DNA of 13,644 bases from WLJO01 sp046597895 (GTDB lineage: Bacteria > Actinomycetota > Acidimicrobiia > Acidimicrobiales > Ilumatobacteraceae): positions 1 through 13,644 of the forward strand of contig JBKJJS010000215.1 in NCBI GenBank assembly GCA_046597895.1, given 5' to 3'. The translations under genes were made by a program, and so were the position numbers. The notes beneath the pieces were generated by a model. That model had not been told where the DNA came from. It worked only from the letters and a program-made list of their open reading frames with translations, and did no database searches. Positions 6,244 to 13,206 of this stretch are shown here, piece after piece (positions within the stretch are counted from its first letter, which is position 1; every line of letters begins with the position of its first letter).

Positions 6244-6264
6244 GGGTCGGGGTTGGGGTTGGGG
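6244..6264 (+). other. Putative G-quadruplex motif
   Basis: Four G-tracts of 3, 4, 4 and 4 bases are separated by two-base loops (TC, TT, TT), a compact classical quadruplex pattern. It lies on the plus strand, three bases before the stop codon of the converging minus-strand propeller gene. Folding would occur in plus-strand read-through RNA from whiB or in the displaced DNA strand. Confidence 0.55.
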
Positions 6265-6267
6265 TCG

Positions 6268-7821
6268 CTAGTCGTAGAACGTCAGCGTCGAACCGTCGAG
6301 GATCAGGAGTCCGTCGTCCACGGCGGCCACCGACGCATCGGCGCCAACCTCCAGCGACCAGGCCTCGGACCCGTCGAGCCGGTAGGCCGTCACCGATTCG
6401 CGGTCGCGCACGACGACCAACTCCGACGACACCGCGAGCACCTCGACGTCATCAATGTCACCAAAGTCGATGAGCCGGGTCAACCCGTCGGCTCCCACCT
6501 CGGCCAGTTCAAGGGCGCCGTCCCGGCTGACGATCGCCAAGGAGCGCGTGACGAGTTGACCGAAGAACGATGCCTCCTCGGTCCACAGAATCTCTGGCTG
6601 GTCATCACCCACATCGATGACCGCGAGTTGCGGATCCCCACGCGACTGCCCGGCGACGAGCACGCGATCACCGTCGAGGCGGGCGAGACCCGTCACGGGC
6701 CACGCGTTGTCGATCGACCACCGTTCGCCATTCGGGTCGATGCCCGTCAGTGAGTTCTCGCTGATGACGACGAGTAGATCATTCCGCAGCAGTGCAAGTA
6801 ACGGAGGGGACTCGTCGACCGGCCACGTGATGACCTCGTCGAGCGCATCGATCCGGCGCGACGTCAGCGTGGGCCCATCGTCGATGAACACCCGATCCTC
6901 GAAGATCGCAACCGAGCCGAGGCCGCCAACCCTGGTCAGCGCTCCTGTCTCGGTGTCGAGCGTGCTGAGCGAGTGCTCCGAGGTCTCGTCCTCGCCGACG
7001 AAGACCGGCGTCGACCGCTCGGCGTGGCGTTCGAGCAGGTACACGCTCGAATCGACAGCCCATCGGGCGTCGCCGGTGAGCCGGTCGTACATGACGAGCC
7101 GGTTCGACGCGCCCTCGCCTCCGACAAGTGACCCATTGTCCTGCTGGATGCGGCTGAGCCGGAGCATGACGCCGGACGGAGCCACCCCCGGGGAGGCGGA
7201 GATGTATGAACCTGCGGGCGGCTCGAACGTCCAGCGCTGTTCGCCGGTCTCGTCGTCAAAGGCCGTGAGCGACGAGTCGCCGAGCGAATCAGTGGCCACT
7301 ACATACAGGGTGCCATCCCCGCGCACGAGAGCATTGGGGTACCGATCACCGACGTCGGCGGACCAGCGCGACGTCGGCAAAGCGCCGGCCGGGCGAACGG
7401 CGGCGAGGTCGGGCACGGCGCCATCCGCCTCGCCATGGGGGCGGGCCACGGCCGCGATCAACCCGAGTACCACCAGGATCCCGACGACTCCGACCCCGAC
7501 CTTCGCCCACCGGCGTCGCCGGGTCACAGGAGGCGGCGACGGGTCACCGGCCGCCAGTTCCTCCTCCAATGGCTGCTCGACGGGCGGCCCGGCATCGGGC
7601 GACGTAGTCACCGGTGGGAGGCCAGCGCCACCATCCCGACTCCAGATCGCCGCCACTGGATCGGCCGGGACGTCGCCGAGCACGAGGCCGTGAACGACCG
7701 AAGGTTCGTCGGAAGCAATGGTCCGGACGGCGCTCAGGGATTCGGCCACAGAGTGGCCGCAGTACGTGCAACGCTCGGCCCACTCCGAGACGCTCGCCCC
7801 GCACTCTGCACACTTCAGCAT
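6268..7821 (-). CDS. Membrane-anchored beta-propeller (PQQ-like repeat) protein with N-terminal zinc ribbon
   Basis: I recognise the architecture of this 517-residue protein but no named family. A zinc ribbon is at the N-terminus: C4, C7, C18 and C21 (CAEC...CTYC). A Pro/acid-rich linker follows (about 50-100), then RRRRW and one membrane helix (about 106-127). The rest (about 135-517) consists of repeated strand patterns such as TLYVVATD...LTAFDDETGEQRWTF and LVMYDRLTGDARW, typical of PQQ-like beta-propellers. With a basic stretch before the helix, the ribbon should be cytoplasmic and the propeller outside. The start is taken as ATG at 7821, whose A is the last base of the selB stop (TGATG), with AGAGG seven bases upstream. 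A GTG one codon earlier is the alternative. The coupling to selB suggests co-expression, but a role in selenium metabolism is not shown. It could equally be a general cell-envelope scaffold or sensor protein. Confidence 0.8.
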   Translation of the reverse strand: MLKCAECGASVSEWAERCTYCGHSVAESLSAVRTIASDEPSVVHGLVLGDVPADPVAAIWSRDGGAGLPPVTTSPDAGPPVEQPLEEELAAGDPSPPPVTRRRRWAKVGVGVVGILVVLGLIAAVARPHGEADGAVPDLAAVRPAGALPTSRWSADVGDRYPNALVRGDGTLYVVATDSLGDSSLTAFDDETGEQRWTFEPPAGSYISASPGVAPSGVMLRLSRIQQDNGSLVGGEGASNRLVMYDRLTGDARWAVDSSVYLLERHAERSTPVFVGEDETSEHSLSTLDTETGALTRVGGLGSVAIFEDRVFIDDGPTLTSRRIDALDEVITWPVDESPPLLALLRNDLLVVISENSLTGIDPNGERWSIDNAWPVTGLARLDGDRVLVAGQSRGDPQLAVIDVGDDQPEILWTEEASFFGQLVTRSLAIVSRDGALELAEVGADGLTRLIDFGDIDDVEVLAVSSELVVVRDRESVTAYRLDGSEAWSLEVGADASVAAVDDGLLILDGSTLTFYD

Positions 7822-9554
7822 CACGACGCCTCTGGGGCGGTGTCGAGCGTCGGAAGCCGGGGCCCGGCAATGCGCACGTCGTCCCGGCGGCGGGTGATGC
7901 CACGGGCGTCGAGTTCGCCGATGAGCGGAAGCACGAACTTCCGAGTGGCGCCGATCGTGTCCCGGAACTCCGCGACCGTGAACCCATTCGGTGCAGCCTG
8001 CAGCAACCGGGCGGCCACTCGCGCGGCATCATCGATGGCGTCGCGGTGGAACCAGATCCCGTCACGCTCGACGATGAGCCCTCGCTTCACGAGTTCGCGC
8101 AGTGTGGCCCGGTCGACGCCCTCCGGTGGGGGCGGGGCCAGCGCGCCCTTACGCAACGCCACGACATAGGGGTGATCGGCCAGCGGATCGCGCACCTCGT
8201 GAAGACGCACCCGACCGATGACCACGGCCATGTCGTCTGCGAGCGCAAGAGCGGCCCGCTCACGCTCCCCGAGGCTCGCCACGTCCAGCCCGAGCGGACC
8301 GGCATCGACCACGGCCTGGCGCACCCGTGCCGTCGCCGCCTCGACCTCACCGGGGGCTGTCACCCAATGGCCGATCGCTGGCAACCGACGTTCACCGGTG
8401 AGCGCTTCGAGATCCTCGACGTCCACCCAGCCCCGCTCGGCGATGACCCGCTCGACCGACCGGTCGGGCTTGGCCCGCGAGGCCGGACGCACCGGAGCGA
8501 TGTCCAGCACCTCCCCCCCGCCCACCGTCTCGTTGCGACCGGACTCCCGCAAAATGAATCGATCGCCGGGCAGAAGCGGAAGCGGTCGTTGCAAATGCAA
8601 TCGTACGAATCCGTCGCTGCCAGGCGCCAAGGCGCTGAGGCCGAGAACACGGACACGAACGGGAAACTCGCCAGACCCGATGTAGGCCGCGTACGCGCCA
8701 CGGCGCGACACCTCGTGGTCGAGCGACGCCAGCACGTGGATGCCGGCATCGAACCGAGCGGTCGGGCGCCACCGTCCGGATTCGATCACCGCATCGCCCC
8801 GTTCCAGTTCGCCGTGCTCGACACCGGCCAGGTTGAGTGCCACCCGGTTTCCCGGACCGATGTCGTCGTGCGAGCGCCCAAGCGACTGGATGCCCCGTAC
8901 TCGCACTGGCCGGTCGTTGGCCTCCAACTGATCACCGACAGCCACCCGACCGCCCGTCAACGTGCCGGTGACGACCGTTCCGGAGCCCTTCGCGGCGAAG
9001 ACCCGGTCGATCCAGAGCCGAGGTCGAGCGCGGTCGTGTGCGCCGGGTGCCTCCGCCACGAGGCGATCAAGGGCAACTCGGAGATCGTCAATGCCGGTGC
9101 CACTCATCGTGGACACCGGCACGACCGTCGCACCCTCAAGGAACGTCCCAGCGACGTGATCGGCGACGTCGAGTTCGGCCAATTCACGCCACTCGTCATC
9201 GACGAGATCCACCTTCGTGAGCGCGATGATGCCATGGCGTACCCCGACGAGTTCGAGAATCCGCAGGTGCTCCTCGCTCTGGGGCTTCCACCCTTCCGTC
9301 GCCGCCACGACGAAGAGGCAAGCGTCGACGCCACCGACGCCGGCGAGCATGTTGCGCAGGAAGCGCACATGGCCCGGCACGTCGACGAAGGACACGCCGG
9401 CGCCCGACGGCAGCGTCGTGTGAGCGAAGCCGAGGTCGATCGTGAGGCCACGCCGCTTCTCCTCCTCGAAACGGTCGGGATCTGTCCCCGTCAGCGCCAG
9501 CACGAGCGATGACTTTCCGTGATCCACATGACCCGCGGTTGCCACGACCCTCAC
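7821..9554 (-). CDS. selB: Selenocysteine-specific translation elongation factor SelB
   Basis: SelB is the GTPase that brings selenocysteyl-tRNA(Sec) to the ribosome at UGA codons followed by a SECIS hairpin. In this 577-residue protein the GTPase motifs are complete: GHVDHGKSS (8-16), RRGLTIDLGF (34-43), DVPGHVRF (58-65) and TKVD (113-116). The SelB-typical EGWKPQSEEHLRIL (87-100) replaces the equivalent EF-Tu region. EF-Tu-like beta-barrel domains follow (about 175-350). The C-terminal third contains winged-helix segments that bind the SECIS; the last is recognisable in GFTVAEFRDTIGATRKFVLP. Length is slightly below the 614 residues of the E. coli protein. The GTG start overlaps the selA stop in a GTGA, so the two are coupled, and the stop overlaps the next gene's ATG. 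No selenoprotein gene or selC is visible in the window. Confidence 0.96.
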   Translation of the reverse strand: MRVVATAGHVDHGKSSLVLALTGTDPDRFEEEKRRGLTIDLGFAHTTLPSGAGVSFVDVPGHVRFLRNMLAGVGGVDACLFVVAATEGWKPQSEEHLRILELVGVRHGIIALTKVDLVDDEWRELAELDVADHVAGTFLEGATVVPVSTMSGTGIDDLRVALDRLVAEAPGAHDRARPRLWIDRVFAAKGSGTVVTGTLTGGRVAVGDQLEANDRPVRVRGIQSLGRSHDDIGPGNRVALNLAGVEHGELERGDAVIESGRWRPTARFDAGIHVLASLDHEVSRRGAYAAYIGSGEFPVRVRVLGLSALAPGSDGFVRLHLQRPLPLLPGDRFILRESGRNETVGGGEVLDIAPVRPASRAKPDRSVERVIAERGWVDVEDLEALTGERRLPAIGHWVTAPGEVEAATARVRQAVVDAGPLGLDVASLGERERAALALADDMAVVIGRVRLHEVRDPLADHPYVVALRKGALAPPPPEGVDRATLRELVKRGLIVERDGIWFHRDAIDDAARVAARLLQAAPNGFTVAEFRDTIGATRKFVLPLIGELDARGITRRRDDVRIAGPRLPTLDTAPEAS

Positions 9555-10825
9555 AGGGCGATCCCCGACAGCGCCATGGCCACGACGTGATCGTCAGCCG
9601 GGTCGACCGTGCGCAGGTCCAGGAACGTGGTCTGGTCGCGGACACGGGCGATGACAGGGGGTTCGTGACGGCGCAACGCCGCCAAATGATCACCGGGAAC
9701 CGCCACCCCGAACGACGCCAGTGTGACGCCCGGCAATGACCCGGCGCCCGGCACCGCGTCCATCGCTACCAGCTCGCCAACCCCGAGAGCCCGCGCCCGC
9801 CGCTCGAGTTCGGACACCGAGGTGGTCGCCATTCTCCAGAACGCCAACCGGGTCGTGACGTCCCGACGTAAATAGGTCAGCGCCACCTCCTGGAGCGCCG
9901 AGAGCACAAGGCCACCCGGGCGTAGCGCCCTCATCAATGGGTGACGGGCACAGGCGGCAACGAGGTCGGCCCGCCCGGCAATGATGCCGGCTTGGGGCCC
10001 GCCCATGAGCTTGTCTGCTGAGAACGTGACGAGGGCTGCCCCCGCCTCGAGCGTCTGGCGGGCGGCCGGCTCACCCACGAGCCAGTCCGGTGGACCCGAC
10101 TCCAGCCACGGGCAGGCGGCATCCAACAGGCCAGACCCGATGTCCGCTACCACCGGGACACCCAACGTGGCGAGTTCCGCCACGGAGGTCTCCTCGGTGA
10201 ACCCCTCGACGCGGTAGTTGGAGGGATGGACCTTCAACAGGAGTGCGGTTCGCTCGCCGACGACGCCCGCGTAGTCGGCCAGCCGGGTGCGGTTCGTGGT
10301 GCCGACATCGACGAGGCGGGCACCCGATTGGGTCATCACCTCGGGCACGCGGAAGCTCCCACCGATTTCCACGCTCTCGCCTCGCGCTACCGGAACGTCC
10401 CGGCCGGACGCCAACGCCGACAGCACGAGGAGGACAGCGGCGGCGTTGTTGTTGACGACGATGGCGGACTCGGCGTCGCACAGTCGGGCGAGCAACGAGC
10501 CGACGGAGAGCTGTCGCGAACCTCGACGGCCGGTGACGACGTCGAACTCGAGGTTGATCGCACGCGCCGCCTGCGTGTGCTCAAGGGGCGCCCGGCCGAG
10601 GTTCGTGTGGAGCAACACGCCGGTGGCATTCACGACAGGCCCCAACAGGCTGCGGCGCCGGTCGGCGGCGCGGTCAGCGGCAGTCGCCCAGTCGCCGGCG
10701 GCGATGGCCGCTCGGGCCACGTCGACCCGTAACGGGTGCGGCAGACCGGAGCCGGCCAGGGATCGGGCGAGCGTGTCGACCGACGGCGGACGTGCCGCCC
10801 CGCCCGCCTGCCCGTCGTCGCCCAT
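9551..10825 (-). CDS. selA: L-seryl-tRNA(Sec) selenium transferase SelA
   Basis: SelA converts seryl-tRNA(Sec) to selenocysteyl-tRNA(Sec) using selenophosphate and a pyridoxal phosphate cofactor. In this 424-residue protein the family landmarks are VNATGVLLHTNLGRAPL (65-81), VVNNNAAAVLLVLSALASG (123-141), DVGTTNRT (173-180), KVHPSNYRVEGF (198-209), ADIGSGLL (227-234), and SADKLMGGPQAG (269-280) with K272 as the likely PLP lysine. The open frame continues 45 codons further upstream, but those codons read the 12-bp repeat of the preceding gene out of frame (as WTRR units). ATG at 10825 is therefore chosen. It lies 25 bases after the nfeD-like stop, with GTAGGG about nine bases ahead. The 3' end overlaps selB by four bases (GTGA). 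The selA-selB order is the common bacterial arrangement; selD and selC must be elsewhere. Confidence 0.96.
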   Translation of the reverse strand: MGDDGQAGGAARPPSVDTLARSLAGSGLPHPLRVDVARAAIAAGDWATAADRAADRRRSLLGPVVNATGVLLHTNLGRAPLEHTQAARAINLEFDVVTGRRGSRQLSVGSLLARLCDAESAIVVNNNAAAVLLVLSALASGRDVPVARGESVEIGGSFRVPEVMTQSGARLVDVGTTNRTRLADYAGVVGERTALLLKVHPSNYRVEGFTEETSVAELATLGVPVVADIGSGLLDAACPWLESGPPDWLVGEPAARQTLEAGAALVTFSADKLMGGPQAGIIAGRADLVAACARHPLMRALRPGGLVLSALQEVALTYLRRDVTTRLAFWRMATTSVSELERRARALGVGELVAMDAVPGAGSLPGVTLASFGVAVPGDHLAALRRHEPPVIARVRDQTTFLDLRTVDPADDHVVAMALSGIAL

Positions 10826-10850
10826 CGAATCCGACCCTACCGGGGGCCTG

Positions 10851-12242
10851 TCACGTCTCTTGGTCTGGCGAGTCCACCGGCGAGTCCACCGGCGAGTCCA
10901 CCGGCGAGTCCTCGGACGAGTCGACCGGTTTGGGCCGGCGCTCGCGGTAGTCCCGCGCACCGCCCGTCTCCGGTTCCACCTCGAGCGTCACGCCGTCGAT
11001 GGCGACCACCCGCACGCGATCTCCCCGGCCGACCGGGGTGGCGCGATTGGCGCGGGCCCGCCACTGGGCTCCCCGTACCTCCACCACGCCTTCGGGATCA
11101 ATGGCCAGCACCGCCTCGCCCATCTCACCGATCATCCATTCGCGACCGATGGTGGGCGTGGCAAAGCGGGTGCGCACCATCGACGGCATCCCGACGATGA
11201 AGGTGAGCGCCAATCCGACCATGCCGACACCCAACGTGATCCACGACAGCGAGAGACCGTCTCGGAACAGCCAGAGCGCGGCAATGAGATGAGTCACTAA
11301 TCCGACACCCGTCCAGAACCTTGGGATACCCACCTGCACATCGATGGCGAAGGCCAGCATCGACAGCACCATGAGCGCGACGGCCCAACCCCTCACTGGC
11401 AGCGCGCCGAAGCCGTAGCAGCCAAGAATGAGGCACACGCCACCGACGAAGCCGGCCACCCCGACCCCCGCCGTGTAGAACTCGAAAAGCAGCAGGGCAA
11501 GCCCGGTGATGAACAGCAGATACGCCACGGGCGGGCTGGCCACGGTGTGGAACAGCCGCTCGGCCAAACCCAGATCAGTGAAACGGACGGCGGTGAGTTC
11601 CTGTTGGACGGTGCCACCCTTGACGGTCTCGCGAGCCGTGTCGAGCGTGCGCCCGCCGTGCTCAAGGCCGTCCATTCCGGCGATCATGTTCTTGACGATT
11701 TCGATGGTGGGATCCGTGCTGTTGATGCGCACGAGCCCGAGTTGACGGGCGTCCTGCGCGCCGACGGTGCGATTCCGGAGCTCAGTACCGGCGTCGCCGA
11801 GTTGCAGTGTCACCCCATCCGGCTGGAGCAGTTCACCGAAGTCGCCGATCTTGGTCCGCCCCGCCACGCCGGTGGCCGCCGCCGCCCCCATCAATTGGCC
11901 CGACAGCCCGGTGGCGCGCGAGCCCGAAGGGCCCACCCAGATGCCGACCGGAACCTTTGCCCCGGCGATCCGCTGGGCGAGGAACTCCATGCGATCCCGG
12001 CTCACGACGGCACCTTTGCTGTTCATCTGCAGCACGAGGGCCTGCGAACCATTCTTCTCGGCCCGGTCGATGGCCTTCTCGATGGCGTCAGCAAGGACCC
12101 CGTCGATGAGCCCCGTAACCTTGAAAACATCGACAGGAGTCCCGAAGGCGACCGGGGCCGCACCGCCGTCCTGGGCGTCGGCGCGCTGCATCGAACCGGC
12201 CAGCGCGGCGGAGACGAGAAGAACGATGGCTAACCTGCGCAC
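10851..12242 (-). CDS. NfeD-family long-form membrane protein with degenerate ClpP-like protease domain
   Basis: The 463-residue protein has the long NfeD layout. A signal-like helix (4-17, RLAIVLLVSAALAG) is followed by a ClpP/SppA-type domain (about 35-235), a cluster of about five membrane helices (roughly 238-352), and a C-terminal OB-fold NfeD domain (about 371-424: MGEAVLAIDPEGVVEVRG...GDRVRVVAIDG). An acidic Asp-Ser-Pro-Val repeat tail ends it (441-460). Canonical members have a TPGG oxyanion segment and a SAG nucleophile serine. Here the matching positions read QMNSKGA (72-78) and TGLSG (111-115), and no equivalent of the catalytic lysine is obvious after residue 135, so proteolysis is doubtful. 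The frame is open 31 codons upstream, but the GTG at 12242 is preferred because GGAGG lies five bases ahead and the signal helix follows at once. NfeD genes normally pair with a stomatin gene; here selA follows instead. Confidence 0.85.
   Translation of the reverse strand: MRRLAIVLLVSAALAGSMQRADAQDGGAAPVAFGTPVDVFKVTGLIDGVLADAIEKAIDRAEKNGSQALVLQMNSKGAVVSRDRMEFLAQRIAGAKVPVGIWVGPSGSRATGLSGQLMGAAAATGVAGRTKIGDFGELLQPDGVTLQLGDAGTELRNRTVGAQDARQLGLVRINSTDPTIEIVKNMIAGMDGLEHGGRTLDTARETVKGGTVQQELTAVRFTDLGLAERLFHTVASPPVAYLLFITGLALLLFEFYTAGVGVAGFVGGVCLILGCYGFGALPVRGWAVALMVLSMLAFAIDVQVGIPRFWTGVGLVTHLIAALWLFRDGLSLSWITLGVGMVGLALTFIVGMPSMVRTRFATPTIGREWMIGEMGEAVLAIDPEGVVEVRGAQWRARANRATPVGRGDRVRVVAIDGVTLEVEPETGGARDYRERRPKPVDSSEDSPVDSPVDSPVDSPDQET
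10867..10914. repeat. 12-bp tandem repeat at the 3' end of the nfeD-like gene
   Basis: GGCGAGTCCACC occurs three times perfectly (10867-10878, 10879-10890, 10891-10902), followed by a fourth copy with its last three bases changed (10903-10914). Read on the coding (minus) strand it gives V-D-S-P units near the protein's C-terminus. The unit length is a multiple of three, so gain or loss of copies keeps the reading frame. It also generates the spurious Arg/Trp-rich N-terminal extension of the selA frame. Confidence 0.85.
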
Positions 12243-12247
12243 GAAGT

Positions 12248-12257
12248 CCTCCGGAGG
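12248..12257. promoter_or_regulatory. Palindromic Shine-Dalgarno shared by two divergent genes
   Basis: CCTCCGGAGG is a perfect 10-bp palindrome, so GGAGG is present on both strands. On the minus strand it lies five bases before the GTG of the nfeD-like gene (12242). On the plus strand it lies four bases before the GTG of the first Get3-like ATPase (12262). The start codons are separated by only 19 bases, so each gene's promoter must lie inside the other's coding region, unless transcripts are leaderless. Confidence 0.7.
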
Positions 12258-12261
12258 GAGT

Positions 12262-13206
12262 GTGGTTCCACTGCAGTTGTTCACCGCCTCCCGCCTGGCG
12301 ATTGTCGCAGGCAAGGGCGGAGTCGGGAAGACCACGGTAACGGCCGCGCTCGCCCGAGCGGCGGCAGAACGCGGGTTGCGGGTACTTGTGATCGATCTCG
12401 ACTGCCGGCCGGGTCTCGCAGGACTGCTCGGAAGCGAGCGTTCACTGCCCTACGTCGAGCAGGTGCTGTTGGACGGTCTCGGCCCTGAGAGCACCGGTCG
12501 GGTGAGTGGTCGCAGCCTCGCCGCGAGTACCGCGCTCACTGAATATCTCGACGATCACGGGATGAAACGGGTCTCCAAGCGGCTGATGTCTTCCGGAGTG
12601 ATTGACGTGGTGTCGACCGCGGCACCTGGCATCGACGACCTCCTGGTACTGGGCAAGATCAAGCAGTTGGAACGAGCCGGGACGTATGACCTGATCGTCG
12701 TTGATGGCCCGGCGGCCGGCCACGCCATCACATTCCTTCTGGCGGCCGCCGGTTTACAGGACGCAGTCCGCGTCGGCCCCATCAACGCCCAGGCCGGCGA
12801 TGTCCTCGAGATGCTCAGAGACCCGGCCCGCTGCCAGGTGATCCTCGTCACCATCCCGGAGGAGACGCCGGTGAATGAGACGATCGAGACGGCATTCGCC
12901 CTCGAGGATCGCGTCGGGGTCCAGCTCGGGCCAGTGATCGTGAACGCCATCGACAGTGCGGGGCTGGACGTTCCGGATGCCGCCGAGGTGCTGAACTCCC
13001 GGTCCCGCCACCACGACGTCCTCACCGCCGCTGCCGCCTTCCGACACCGCCGCGCCGCCGCCCAACGGGAACAGGCCGCCAGGCTGGCCAGGGAACTGCC
13101 ACTACCCCAAGTGCATCTGCCGTATGTGTTCGCCGCTGGTCTGTCGGTCGACGACGTCACCCTGCTCGCCTCGGTCCTCGGCGCCAGTGAGGCGGGAGCG
13201 TCGTGA
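12262..13206 (+). CDS. Get3/ArsA-like ATPase, first of a pair (BagA-like)
   Basis: The 314-residue protein belongs to the ArsA/Get3 branch of the deviant Walker A ATPases. GKGGVGKTT (17-25) contains the signature lysine K18. DGPAAGHA (148-155) corresponds to the DTAPTGHT loop of Get3, and TIPEETPVNETIE (197-209) is the usual following region. The switch I DPAH of Get3 reads D-C-R-P here (47-50). Tandem pairs of this kind in mycobacteria (Rv3679-Rv3680, named BagA and BagB for bacterial Get3-like) act as a complex; arsenite transport is not implied. The frame is open far upstream as antisense to the nfeD-like gene. GTG at 12262 is chosen because GGAGG precedes it and MVPLQLFTASRLAIVAGKGG fits the family's short N-terminus. 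An in-frame ATG at 12226 is the alternative and would overlap the divergent gene. The end overlaps the second ATPase by four bases. Confidence 0.88.
   Translation: MVPLQLFTASRLAIVAGKGGVGKTTVTAALARAAAERGLRVLVIDLDCRPGLAGLLGSERSLPYVEQVLLDGLGPESTGRVSGRSLAASTALTEYLDDHGMKRVSKRLMSSGVIDVVSTAAPGIDDLLVLGKIKQLERAGTYDLIVVDGPAAGHAITFLLAAAGLQDAVRVGPINAQAGDVLEMLRDPARCQVILVTIPEETPVNETIETAFALEDRVGVQLGPVIVNAIDSAGLDVPDAAEVLNSRSRHHDVLTAAAAFRHRRAAAQREQAARLARELPLPQVHLPYVFAAGLSVDDVTLLASVLGASEAGAS

Noticed and set aside
6244..6264. Telomere-like repeat
   Set aside because: There are only about three GGGGTT-like units inside a normal gene context, with no sign of a replicon end.
7614..9512. Long plus-strand open frame (632 codons) across selB
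   Set aside because: It is antisense to selB and the propeller gene, and its translation is low-complexity Arg/His/Pro-rich with no recognisable motif. Such frames arise from high-GC codon bias opposite a real gene.
10826..10960. N-terminal extension of SelA with repeated WTRR units
   Set aside because: It is the V-D-S-P repeat of the preceding gene read in another frame. ATG at 10825 just after that gene's stop matches the expected SelA length.
11767..12261. Upstream extension of the first Get3-like ATPase by 165 codons
   Set aside because: It lies antisense within the nfeD-like gene and adds low-complexity sequence. The family N-terminus begins only about 16 residues before the P-loop, as with the GTG at 12262.
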